A stretch of DNA of 64,000 nt from Pseudomonas shirazensis (GTDB lineage: Bacteria; Pseudomonadota; Gammaproteobacteria; Pseudomonadales; Pseudomonadaceae). Positions 15,601 through 23,204 of the stretch are shown one piece after another. The translations under genes and the position numbers were made by a program. The notes beneath the pieces were generated by a model. The model had not been told where the DNA came from, searched no databases, and saw only the letters and a list, made by a program, of their open reading frames with translations. The stretch is taken from positions 1,191,001-1,255,000 of the forward strand of contig NZ_JABWRD020000001.1 in assembly GCF_014268785.2 (NCBI RefSeq), given 5' to 3'. Position 1 is the stretch's first letter; each line of letters opens with the position of its first letter.

Positions 15601-17578
15601 GCGCACCCTTCACCGGGAGTTGGCGCAGTGGATCAACGACGCCGACGCTGACTTCCTCGACCGCGAAGAGCGCCAACAATGTGCCGAAGCGCTCCGCGCC
15701 GCCTGGCGCCGCGAAGGCGGCGCAGCACGCGATACATTGACACTGGAGCGCATGCGCGTTGCCGAGCTGCCCAGGTTATCGGCGCGCTTTCCCCATATCC
15801 GCGCATTGAATATCCGCGAACTGGAACTGCAGCGCCTGGACGCCGATTATTTCGAGCGTTTCCCGAGGCTGGAACAACTCAGTATGGTCGGTCATCCGCA
15901 GCTCCCACCTGAAGCACTTTACGCTGCGCTGCGCAGCGCGCCAGACCTGCTCGCACTCCAGGTTTCAAGTTGCGGCCTGAGTGAACTTTCGAGCACGGCC
16001 CGGCAGGCCCTGGGCGCAATGCGCAGGTTGCGTATTCTGAACCTCAGTCGCAACCAACTGCGCCTGGATGACGGCCAGATGACCTTCCTGGCCACCTTGC
16101 GGATCGACGAGCTGAATCTGAGCAGCAACCGAATCGTCCTTGATCAGGCGCTGGCTAGCCGCTTCCAGGACCTGATCAACCTGCAAGTGCTGAAGCTTGA
16201 CTTCAACCCGCTGGGGATCGCCCCTGACTTGAGCTATATGGCGCGTCTCAGTCACCTGTCGCTGTACAACTGCGGACTGCAGAGCTGGCCACAGGGGTTG
16301 ACCACGCTGATGAATCAACCGCAGTACCAACTGCGCATGCTCGAATTGTCTTTCAATCGGATCCACAGCGTGCCCGACCTCGCTTCCGTGCTGCGCACGC
16401 CTTACGCCCGCGATCTCGGTGCCGGGCTTGGCGGACGTAGCTGGCGCTTCAACTACAACGACCTGCAGGCGCAGACACGTGCTCGGTTGCTCAGCATTGG
16501 CGTCAGCATCTACGAGCGAGAGCCAGAGATGGCCGGATGGCAGCTGTTCTGGCGAGGCAACGCCACGCCCGCGCAGGAGCAGCTGTGGGAGGCACTGTTC
16601 GGCCAAGGGGAAAACGGCGAACTTTCTGCTGTCCTGGAAAGCCTGGTGCAGTCAGCCGAGGCCCGCCGCCACCCCGAGGCCTTGAACACCCGGGTTTGGG
16701 CCCTGCTCGAACAGGCTGGCGCAGACGCCGAGCTGCGTCAGGCCCTGAACGAAGTTGCCCAAGCGTTCCCGCCGACCTGCGGAGATGCCGGCACTGATGG
16801 CTTCAGTGCTTTGGAGATCCAGGTCCTCACTCACGCCGCCAGCCGTGACGCAAGCCCGCTGGCGAGCCAGTGGCGGCTCTACCGCAGATTGTTTCGGCGG
16901 GCTCAGGTCGACCGCCTGGCCGATCGCATCGCCCTGCGTCGAACGCTGCGCAAGGCAGCATTGCAAGACGCTGAAGTCACGGGGAATGAGATCACTCTAC
17001 CCCGTCTGGACCCGCTCGACGACGTGCTTGCCGCGCCAGACACAGTGCTGTACGGGGGGCTGATCGATGACATCGAGATTCGTCTTGCATTACGCCAGCA
17101 GTTGGCTTCGACCCTGGACTACCCAGAGCCAAGCAGTGGCATGCTGTATGAGCATGTCGCGATGCTCAATGACACGATTCGCAGCAATGTGGCCCGGGAA
17201 GTAATGCGCCTTGACCAGGATCCGCTTTCCCGGCATGCCTGGCTGCTCGAGCAGCCGGCATGGGCACAAAGCGTACGCGGGCAGAACGCAGAACAGTTTC
17301 TCGCCCTGACCGATTACTGGCGCGCGGGCATGGATTACCTCGACTACTGCCTGGATGAAAGCAACGAACCGGTCACCAGGCTGTCTGCTTCGGTAATCAC
17401 TGCGTTGCAAGAAACGCTGCAGCGACCCGTACTCGACTCGCGCGGCAGTCTGATCAGGGTCGAGCTTAACTCGGCTCAATACCAGGCTGCCATCGATGCG
17501 CTGCTACGCGAGCAGAAAGCTGTTGAGCAGGGCCTGCTGGAGAGCATTACCCGCAGCTTTGAAGCCAACAACAACTGA
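12698..17578 (+). CDS. Giant leucine-rich-repeat protein with NEL-type E3 ubiquitin ligase domain (DUF6543-LRR-NEL)
   Basis: Predicted 1626 residues. The N-terminal 900 or so residues resemble the dermonecrotic-toxin-like DUF6543 region of Pseudomonas and include a hydrophobic pair of helices (about 415-490). Leucine-rich repeats follow at about 1030-1260 (LRILNLSRNQL, IDELNLSSNRI, LQVLKLDFNPL). The C-terminal part matches the novel E3 ligase fold of IpaH/SspH effectors, with the catalytic Cys-x-Asp at Cys1361/Asp1363 in PTCGDAGTDGFSALE. NEL enzymes transfer ubiquitin to host proteins, so this is a predicted anti-eukaryotic effector. No signal peptide is seen and no secretion gene is adjacent. 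ATG 12698 has AGGAG seven bases upstream. Confidence 0.85.
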   Translation: MSTPPFHHAQIVRSLPAWSKELHPDHVKQVLTRARKDYLDSTGAPYPWYAKALPIEQDAIRRAVAERDRSQQMLKALLSPLKGISTFCRPLLQQRLAISTSVDQAQYVYQATQVEPPTVPPGGPSVPTTPLPVIAKGQPQLRSLLEAALHNFEGPEDTTRLSRLQSSAEQITGLPELSLADFIGHCRALDLGQKYQDHLSSVYDGTQASQIRDAAIKARRDEFRLQARIASLKGLLSSQNAAAAHALSAENASADQALQCSQILLLGVPVHEVMFISRAGSAEDGPAILYIPGTTDQIREYASIADSFTAFKQALLDPQVRKRLLAFVSQSQQPQLKVKLMRALYENSEDHDGQPLVPRRSVHLDIVFTPLPSQPWSTLEARHVARLKSDARSIAVPTADIDANVREKQLLHWLDVGMTILNVAAFFIPVLNPLMLTLGAAQIMGSVFQGISAWEDGDNAEAIAQLESVLLNIAVVGAIAGGGAVLKASGFIDAMQSIRVGDEERLWYPSLTGYASEIRMPSMQLADETGLYHVDGRTFVRIDEHFYETQQGTDGAWRVLHPQDRQAYSPTLEHNASGAWRLAYDSPLEWDRLMLLRRLGGVAQSVDEIDLECAWRSTGLEDGVLQHLHVAGKKMPALLEDALARLDADRQVSHIIDAVRHARPLAAHKNFALPALLQLPGWPQDHVIQIFEGSERWGASTFYRGQAEALGEVVIQISRSELESGDLAGVVLSQMEHPSVLSDANVIPSERPQALQSRLAEQLEASRQDLFDKLYPGAQAPATRAVVRLHEQFPGLPRLACEEIEAHASGLERQLMTAETGRIPLRVLEEARRMLARARLDRAILGLHRPFLATADSGLLIEGLQARQPGLSGADLFNAATADRAEAARLIGQQHMPAGVRSPLRLADGRIGYPLSGRGAPRPRAAPPARRLQALYPDLSNGQISELQAELAQSGDLATAISRLQVEQRTLHRELAQWINDADADFLDREERQQCAEALRAAWRREGGAARDTLTLERMRVAELPRLSARFPHIRALNIRELELQRLDADYFERFPRLEQLSMVGHPQLPPEALYAALRSAPDLLALQVSSCGLSELSSTARQALGAMRRLRILNLSRNQLRLDDGQMTFLATLRIDELNLSSNRIVLDQALASRFQDLINLQVLKLDFNPLGIAPDLSYMARLSHLSLYNCGLQSWPQGLTTLMNQPQYQLRMLELSFNRIHSVPDLASVLRTPYARDLGAGLGGRSWRFNYNDLQAQTRARLLSIGVSIYEREPEMAGWQLFWRGNATPAQEQLWEALFGQGENGELSAVLESLVQSAEARRHPEALNTRVWALLEQAGADAELRQALNEVAQAFPPTCGDAGTDGFSALEIQVLTHAASRDASPLASQWRLYRRLFRRAQVDRLADRIALRRTLRKAALQDAEVTGNEITLPRLDPLDDVLAAPDTVLYGGLIDDIEIRLALRQQLASTLDYPEPSSGMLYEHVAMLNDTIRSNVAREVMRLDQDPLSRHAWLLEQPAWAQSVRGQNAEQFLALTDYWRAGMDYLDYCLDESNEPVTRLSASVITALQETLQRPVLDSRGSLIRVELNSAQYQAAIDALLREQKAVEQGLLESITRSFEANNN

Positions 17579-17586
17579 CCGAGCCA

Positions 17587-20058
17587 CTAGGTCCCGCGCA
17601 GGTCTTCGAAGAAGGCCTGCCGGCCGTCCACCTGGGCAGCCGCGCGTGGCAATTTCGCGATTTCGCCGCGGGCCGCTTCCACATGCCAATAGCAGTGCCT
17701 CACCGCTCGGGTCATGGCGACATAGGCGAGGCGCTGCACCTCTTGCTTCTGCGCCGTGTCAAATGCTTGCGCATCGCCGGCCAGGCCCAGCCCGGCGAGA
17801 CGGTAGACCTGATTCTTGTAGGGAGAGCTGGTCAGGTACTGACAGTCGCCAAGCATGAATACCGTGTCTGCCTGCAGGCCCTTGGCGCTGTGATAGGTCA
17901 GCAGGCGCAGCCGACGCTGCTCTATCGGCAAACTGAAGTCCATCCTCACAGCCTCGTCTATATGCTGTGAAATCAATAGCTTATCGCTACTTTTTCGAAA
18001 CAGTATCATTATTGATTCGCCGCGACGATAGTGCTCGATTACGGTCTGGCCAAGTGCAGCCTCGTCGCGCTCAAGCACCCTTACCGACGACAGTGGCAGC
18101 GCTGCGGCAGGTCCACTGGCTCTGGCTTTCTTGCCGACAATGGTCGCCATACCTTTGACCATATGCTCTGCCGCATCGATCACATGCTGCTGACTGCGAT
18201 AATTGTCGACCAGCATCACCCGCGTGTTGGCCGGCGACGGGAACGTCTTGCTGAACTCGATGAAGTACTTGGGCGAGCTGCCTCGCCAACCGTAGATCGA
18301 CTGCCAATCGTCACCCACACACATCAGTGATGCATGCTGAGCCTTGCGCCCAACGTGCATAGCCGCGCCACGACGGCGGATCTCGCCAAGGCTCGCGCGC
18401 AGCCAGCTGACTATCTGCGGCGAGACGTCCTGAAACTCGTCAATCATCAGATGCGCCAGCGGGCGCAGCAATGGGTCGGGCAACAGCCGCAGATTTTCTG
18501 GGTTGTTCTCGCCAAACAAGGCGAACATGCGGTTGTAGCTCATTACCGGCGGAGACTGCGCCAACAGATGTGACTCCAGCGCTTTCCAGAACAACGCCAG
18601 CGCCTCGAAAAACACTGAGTCACTGTCGCCCGGAGGAAAGCTCATGGCCGTCACAGCGGCGCTGACATCCAGCCCAAGGTTTTCGATAAAGCCGGCAGCG
18701 CTGACAAACGCATCGAGCAACGGTGCCGGGGCAAGTTCGCCACTGACCTTGTATTCAAAGCCCGGACCTGCCACGGCATCACCCGCCAAGGTAGCGGCCA
18801 GGCGCTTCGCGCTGGCATAGTTATCCAGCCAGATCAGAGGCTTATCGCAGAAAGCTTGAAACAGAGTGCGCTTCACTGCCCATTCTGCGCGGACGCTGAG
18901 TTTGGCTCCGGGCCGCTGATATTGGGCGCTTTCGCTTGGATCAAAGCCAAGTACCACCAGGGCGTCCTGCCCAGCCAGGCGCCCGTGCACGTGAAACTGG
19001 CTACCGCGGATCTGCACCGTTTCGCGGCAAGGCTCGATGCCCTTGATCGGCCATGAGCCGGCGCCGAACCACAGATCCTCAATCACATCACACAGTTCTT
19101 CATCGCGCTGAGCAGCCAGTTGGGTCACTTGCACGCGCTTTTGCACATCCGGATGATCCGGGTCCAACGGCTTGAGCTGCAAGGCCTCGCGACGCAGAGC
19201 TGAGATCAGCTCGGCAAAGCGCGGACTGCCCCCAAGCAGGTCGCTGTAGCAGCCATTCAGCTGCTGACGCTGGGCATCATTGAGGCGCAGATCGAATGGG
19301 TTGCTATCGGCTTCGCTCAGACCCTGGTTGTCGTTGCCCAGGTTCTCGAACGCGCGCAGTTGGGCAAACCCCGGCAAGCTACGCACCAACGGCAAGATGC
19401 GCGAATGGAAGGTACGCACCAGCTCGCGTGCAGCAGTGGGCGCCAGGTCGATCTGCCAGAGGGCAAAGATCTGCTGCAGACGCTTGATGAAGTCCAGCCG
19501 TGACTCGCGGGTGAAGGTCACCACGGTCATCGCATCCAGCTCGTAGCCCAGATAGTGGCGCAACAGCAAGATGCGCAGGACCAGCGAGGTCGATTTGCCA
19601 GCCCCCGCGCCCGCCACCACACAAGTCGACGGCGTGTCACTGAAGATCAGCTTCCACTGCGCGGCGCTGGGCTGCGCGGTCGCCGGCAGGCGCTGGGCAA
19701 CGTCAGCCTTGAAGCGCTTCTTCAGCTCAGCACTGAGCGGCAGACGCCAATCTTCGAACAGATTGGTATCCTGTCCAGGGCCCGCGCCGTGCTCTGGTCG
19801 GGTATCCCGAATCACCAGCACTTGCCGCCCGGCTTCATAGCCCTCGGCGCGACCTTGCTCAAAGCCCTCGCGCAAGCCATCGACATGGCCACTGCGCTGC
19901 CCGGTGGCGTGGCCGAGAAACCACGAGTCGCGGTGCTGCGCCTGCAGCCGGCTCAAGCCTCGGCCCAACAGTCGTGCGGCCAAACGGCGCAACCAGGGCA
20001 ACTGGGCAGGTGGAATCAGTTGGGCGGGGCTTTGGGGAAGCTCGTGCGACACGGTCAC
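17587..20058 (-). CDS. UvrD/Rep-family superfamily 1 DNA helicase with glycine-periodic N-terminal region
   Basis: Predicted 823 residues. Helicase motifs appear in order: Walker A GAGAGKS (about 150-156), motif II IDEFQD, motif III DDWQSIYGWRG, motif IV DNYRSQQ, motif V YHSAKGLQADTV, and motif VI AYVAMTRA. It should therefore be an active 3'-5' ATP-driven DNA translocase or helicase. A nuclease domain was not seen. Residues 49-77 carry a glycine at every fourth position, eight times in a row. Start is GTG at 20058, the first in the frame; its ribosome-binding site is weak, so the N-terminus is less certain. The gene ends nine bases from the convergent NEL gene. Confidence 0.85.
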   Translation of the reverse strand: MTVSHELPQSPAQLIPPAQLPWLRRLAARLLGRGLSRLQAQHRDSWFLGHATGQRSGHVDGLREGFEQGRAEGYEAGRQVLVIRDTRPEHGAGPGQDTNLFEDWRLPLSAELKKRFKADVAQRLPATAQPSAAQWKLIFSDTPSTCVVAGAGAGKSTSLVLRILLLRHYLGYELDAMTVVTFTRESRLDFIKRLQQIFALWQIDLAPTAARELVRTFHSRILPLVRSLPGFAQLRAFENLGNDNQGLSEADSNPFDLRLNDAQRQQLNGCYSDLLGGSPRFAELISALRREALQLKPLDPDHPDVQKRVQVTQLAAQRDEELCDVIEDLWFGAGSWPIKGIEPCRETVQIRGSQFHVHGRLAGQDALVVLGFDPSESAQYQRPGAKLSVRAEWAVKRTLFQAFCDKPLIWLDNYASAKRLAATLAGDAVAGPGFEYKVSGELAPAPLLDAFVSAAGFIENLGLDVSAAVTAMSFPPGDSDSVFFEALALFWKALESHLLAQSPPVMSYNRMFALFGENNPENLRLLPDPLLRPLAHLMIDEFQDVSPQIVSWLRASLGEIRRRGAAMHVGRKAQHASLMCVGDDWQSIYGWRGSSPKYFIEFSKTFPSPANTRVMLVDNYRSQQHVIDAAEHMVKGMATIVGKKARASGPAAALPLSSVRVLERDEAALGQTVIEHYRRGESIMILFRKSSDKLLISQHIDEAVRMDFSLPIEQRRLRLLTYHSAKGLQADTVFMLGDCQYLTSSPYKNQVYRLAGLGLAGDAQAFDTAQKQEVQRLAYVAMTRAVRHCYWHVEAARGEIAKLPRAAAQVDGRQAFFEDLRGT

Positions 20059-20275
20059 TCCAGTGCGATCAATACATCGGCTTATGGTGGCTGCAACCGG
20101 TGAAAATCGCCAGCAATTGCTTGCACATCAGCCTATTAGCCGATGAATCGCATAATTGACTGCAGCTCCATACATCGACTAAAACGATGGTTTTAAGCCG
20201 TTATTTACGCTTATATTCGATTCTTTTTGGCTGCATGATGGCGTCCATCCAACGCTATTCAGGGAGCCGACTGTC

Positions 20276-20974
20276 ATGCTGCACCTCAGACCTTTTGCCA
20301 GCCTGGGCCACGCCAATCACGGCTGGCTCGATGCTCATCATCATTTTTCATTCGCTGAATACTACGACCCAGCGCGTATGCACTGGGGCAATCTGCGGGT
20401 CTGGAATGACGACCTGATTGCCGCCGGCAGCGGCTTCCCGCCGCATCCGCATCGTGACATGGAGATCATCACCTACGTCCGTGAAGGGGCGATCAGCCAC
20501 GAGGACAGCTTGGGTAACAAGGGCCGTACCGAGGCCGGCGATGTGCAGGTCATGAGTGCTGGCAGCGGCATTGTCCACAGCGAGTACAACCTGGAGAAGG
20601 TCGACACGCGGATTTTCCAGATCTGGATCATCCCTGAACGTGTTGGCGCAGCACCGGCCTGGGACGTTCGCCCGTTTCCCAAAGGCGAACGCGGTGAAGG
20701 CTTTGTGACCCTGGCCAGCGGTCGCAGCGGAGACGAGCAGAGTTTGCAGATCCGTGCCGACGCAAGATTGGTAGCCGCCACCTTGAGGGCCGGTGAAACC
20801 GCACGCTACAGCTTCGATGAAGGCCGCCGGGGCTATCTGGTGCCCGCCAAAGGCAGTATCGAAGTCAACGGCGTGCGGGTGGAGACGCGTGACGGGCTAG
20901 CCATCGAGCAAGAGCCGGTGCTGACCGTGACGGCCCTCGAAGACAGCGAAATCGTGCTGATCGACGTCGCCTGA
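20276..20974 (+). CDS. Pirin family protein (YhhW-like bicupin)
   Basis: Predicted 232 residues, the usual size of YhhW-type pirins. The N-terminal cupin carries the metal ligands in FPPHPHRDMEI and GIVHSEYN, and the phrase GDVQVMSAGSGI is the pirin signature. Family members bind Fe(II); some have quercetin 2,3-dioxygenase activity in vitro, others act as redox-linked regulators. ATG at 20276 follows AGGGAGCCGACTGTC. The gene stands alone, between the divergent helicase gene and a convergent recombinase gene. Confidence 0.88.
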   Translation: MLHLRPFASLGHANHGWLDAHHHFSFAEYYDPARMHWGNLRVWNDDLIAAGSGFPPHPHRDMEIITYVREGAISHEDSLGNKGRTEAGDVQVMSAGSGIVHSEYNLEKVDTRIFQIWIIPERVGAAPAWDVRPFPKGERGEGFVTLASGRSGDEQSLQIRADARLVAATLRAGETARYSFDEGRRGYLVPAKGSIEVNGVRVETRDGLAIEQEPVLTVTALEDSEIVLIDVA

Positions 20975-20992
20975 CCTGCATAGCCAAGCGCC

Positions 20993-21907
20993 TCAGTAGT
21001 CGAACCGATCCACCGCCCTGCGCCGCTCGTTGTCATCGCGGCGGTCGTAGGCCGCCGTGGTCTGGATATTGGCATGGTGGGCAAGCTTCTGCGCAATCGA
21101 CAGATCGTGCTCTTCGATAACCCGGGTAATGAACGCCCGGCGAAAATCATGCGGCATGATCTTGACCCCGACCTGCGCGCCGCGCTGGCGAGCGATGTAA
21201 TAGATCGCATGCTTGGTGATGCGCGCGCGGGTGATGTGGTTGCCGCGGCGGATGCGATTGAACAGGAACTCATCATCGGCTTCGCCGACAGGTAGCTGCT
21301 CACGGCGCAAGTCCAGCCACGCCTGGAGTTTTTCGAACGCCCAGGCCGGTGCGTACTTGACCAACTGCCGGTTGCCCTTGCCCACTACCTGCAAACTGCG
21401 CTCGGTGAAATCGACTTGCGCCAGGTCGATATCCACCGACTCGGACTTGCGCATGCCGGTGCCGTACAGCAGTGCAATGATCGCAGCGTCCCGCACCCCT
21501 TGCGGGCGCGGATCGGCGGCGCAGGCATCCATCAGTTCACGAATCAGGCTGCGCCGCAGATTGCGCCCGGGCGGCAGCCGGCTGCCGGTCGCCGGTTTGA
21601 CCTCACGCATGCGCAGCAGCTGTTCATGCCCTATCAAGCCCTGGCGCCAGGCTTCGTTCATCACCCCACGCACGGCATTGACGTACAGCGAAGAGGTATT
21701 GGGCGCGTAACCGTCTGTGCGCAGCGCCGCGACCAAGGCGATGATGTGCCCAGGCTCAAGCCGGTGCCAGGGCACGTCGGCGATATCACAGTCGATGAAG
21801 CCGAGCCGGTCGGCGGCGTCCTGCAGAATGTAGCGCATGGTCAGCTGACTGGAAGGCGCCAGCCGGGCGAGATACTGCAACAGGGGGTTTTGCAGAGAAT
21901 CGGTCAA
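20993..21907 (-). CDS. Orphan tyrosine recombinase / integrase
   Basis: Predicted 304 residues, close to XerC/XerD size. It has an N-terminal SAM-like core-binding domain (about 1-100) and a catalytic domain with Arg in GTGMRKSE, Lys in GKGNRQ, His-x-x-Arg in PHDFRR, His in LAHHANIQTT and the nucleophile Tyr in AAYDRR. All catalytic residues are present. The only usable start is TTG at 21907, with AGGA about 11 bases upstream; the nearby ATG is out of frame. No excisionase, phage gene or attachment repeat is seen nearby, so it looks like a resident gene rather than part of an element. Its target site is unknown. Confidence 0.85.
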   Translation of the reverse strand: MTDSLQNPLLQYLARLAPSSQLTMRYILQDAADRLGFIDCDIADVPWHRLEPGHIIALVAALRTDGYAPNTSSLYVNAVRGVMNEAWRQGLIGHEQLLRMREVKPATGSRLPPGRNLRRSLIRELMDACAADPRPQGVRDAAIIALLYGTGMRKSESVDIDLAQVDFTERSLQVVGKGNRQLVKYAPAWAFEKLQAWLDLRREQLPVGEADDEFLFNRIRRGNHITRARITKHAIYYIARQRGAQVGVKIMPHDFRRAFITRVIEEHDLSIAQKLAHHANIQTTAAYDRRDDNERRRAVDRFDY

Positions 21908-22120
21908 AACATGAATCCTATTCCTTGAACTTCAAGCTGCAATCAATGCCATCATCTTGATATGCAACAGGTTTGGCCCTTCGAGCTGCCCTGATGTTAC
22001 CGGAAACACCACGCCGTTGCTGACCAGCAAGTGCCCGTGTGCACCGACGCTTGCGATGTTATGCACCGCGCCAGCCCAAAGCGCTACAGTGAAGCTCACC
22101 GCCCCTGCCAGCGAGGCCCT

Positions 22121-22768
22121 ATGGCACTGCACCGTCTGACCCGCTCTCACCCTCGCCTGACGATCGCCACCCTTGCCGGGCTGGTTGGCGGCTGGTTGAT
22201 TCCGGCCGAAACCCTGATTCAGCACCTGCTGGCCGGCTGGAACCTGGGTGTCTGGCTGTACGTACTGCTGGTGCTGTGGCTCAGCTGGCGGGCCACACCG
22301 GCCAAGGTTCGCAAGGTCGCGCAGATCGAAGACGAGAATGCCGGGCTGGTGCTGTTCGCGGTCTGCCTGGCCGCAATTGCCAGCCTGGCTGCAGTGGTGC
22401 TGCAACTGGCAGCCAGTCAAGACCTGCACGGTAGCGAGTTGACGGTGCACTACCTGTACACCGGGCTGACCGTAGCCGGCTCCTGGCTGCTGATCGGCTG
22501 CATCTTCAGCCTGCATTACGCGCGACTGTTCTACACCTCGGCACTGCCAGAACCGCCCCTGCGCTTTGCCGATGGCGAGCGCAACCCGGATTACTGGGAC
22601 TTCCACTACTTCGCTTTCACCCTCAGCGTGGCCGTCCAGACCTCCGACGTCGGCGTTGCCGACCGCGGCATCCGCCGGGTGGTTCTGGCACAATCTCTGG
22701 TGGGTTTTGTCTTCAATACGGCGATTCTGGGGATCACCATCAATATCGCCGCGGGCTTGCTGGGCTGA
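22121..22768 (+). CDS. DUF1345 family membrane protein
   Basis: Predicted 215 residues with about five hydrophobic segments and conserved-looking motifs [13 protein letters not shown] and [23 protein letters not shown], which fit the DUF1345 inner-membrane family. ATG at 22121 follows GCGAGGCCCT; an upstream in-frame ATG at 22031 would add an implausible polar, cysteine-containing extension. Function is not known. It is divergent from the recombinase gene and is followed by a 175-base gap. Confidence 0.8.
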   Translation: MALHRLTRSHPRLTIATLAGLVGGWLIPAETLIQHLLAGWNLGVWLYVLLVLWLSWRATPAKVRKVAQIEDENAGLVLFAVCLAAIASLAAVVLQLAASQDLHGSELTVHYLYTGLTVAGSWLLIGCIFSLHYARLFYTSALPEPPLRFADGERNPDYWDFHYFAFTLSVAVQTSDVGVADRGIRRVVLAQSLVGFVFNTAILGITINIAAGLLG

Positions 22769-22943
22769 ATATGCCGACGAAAACGTTTGCCCCAATGCGC
22801 CAGCTGTGACCGAGGTCAAGCATTGGTATAAATGTCATCTTTTGTACGAGAAACTACCGCCTTAGGTGCTAAGGTTACAGTCCTTGGCGCCAATTGACAG
22901 CGCAACACTCAGCCCTTTCTTAAACAAGGTCGAGGAGGCAAGC

Positions 22944-23204
22944 GTGAACAAGATGACGTTTCCCAATGCTTGCCAGGTGATGCGCTGGCACTTCCATCCT
23001 TTGGGCTTTGAAGCCAGCATGGATGCACCGCGCAGCATGATTGTGCGCCTGTTCGATCGCGAGTCGGGCGAAACCGTGCTGGCCATCGCCGGTATCCCCT
23101 GCAGCGCGGTCATGGCCGCCAGCGATGTCGAGCGCATCATTGAAGCTGTCGAAGATGAAATGGCCGCTTTCATCCCCTCCCTTGCCCTGCGCACCGCGGT
23201 CTAG
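22944..23204 (+). CDS. DUF1652 domain small protein
   Basis: Predicted 86 residues (MNKMTFPNACQVMRWHFHPLGFEA...), fitting the small DUF1652 family found mainly in Pseudomonas. GTG at 22944 is chosen because GAGGAGG lies six bases upstream, while the open extension to 22866 has no such site. It is soluble with no cofactor motif. The stop codon overlaps the convergent MHYT-GGDEF-EAL gene by four bases. Function unknown. Confidence 0.8.
   Translation: MNKMTFPNACQVMRWHFHPLGFEASMDAPRSMIVRLFDRESGETVLAIAGIPCSAVMAASDVERIIEAVEDEMAAFIPSLALRTAV

Noticed and set aside
20993..21907. Tyrosine recombinase as the mark of a prophage or genomic island
   Set aside because: Flanking genes are ordinary chromosomal genes; no tRNA, att repeat or phage gene is seen.
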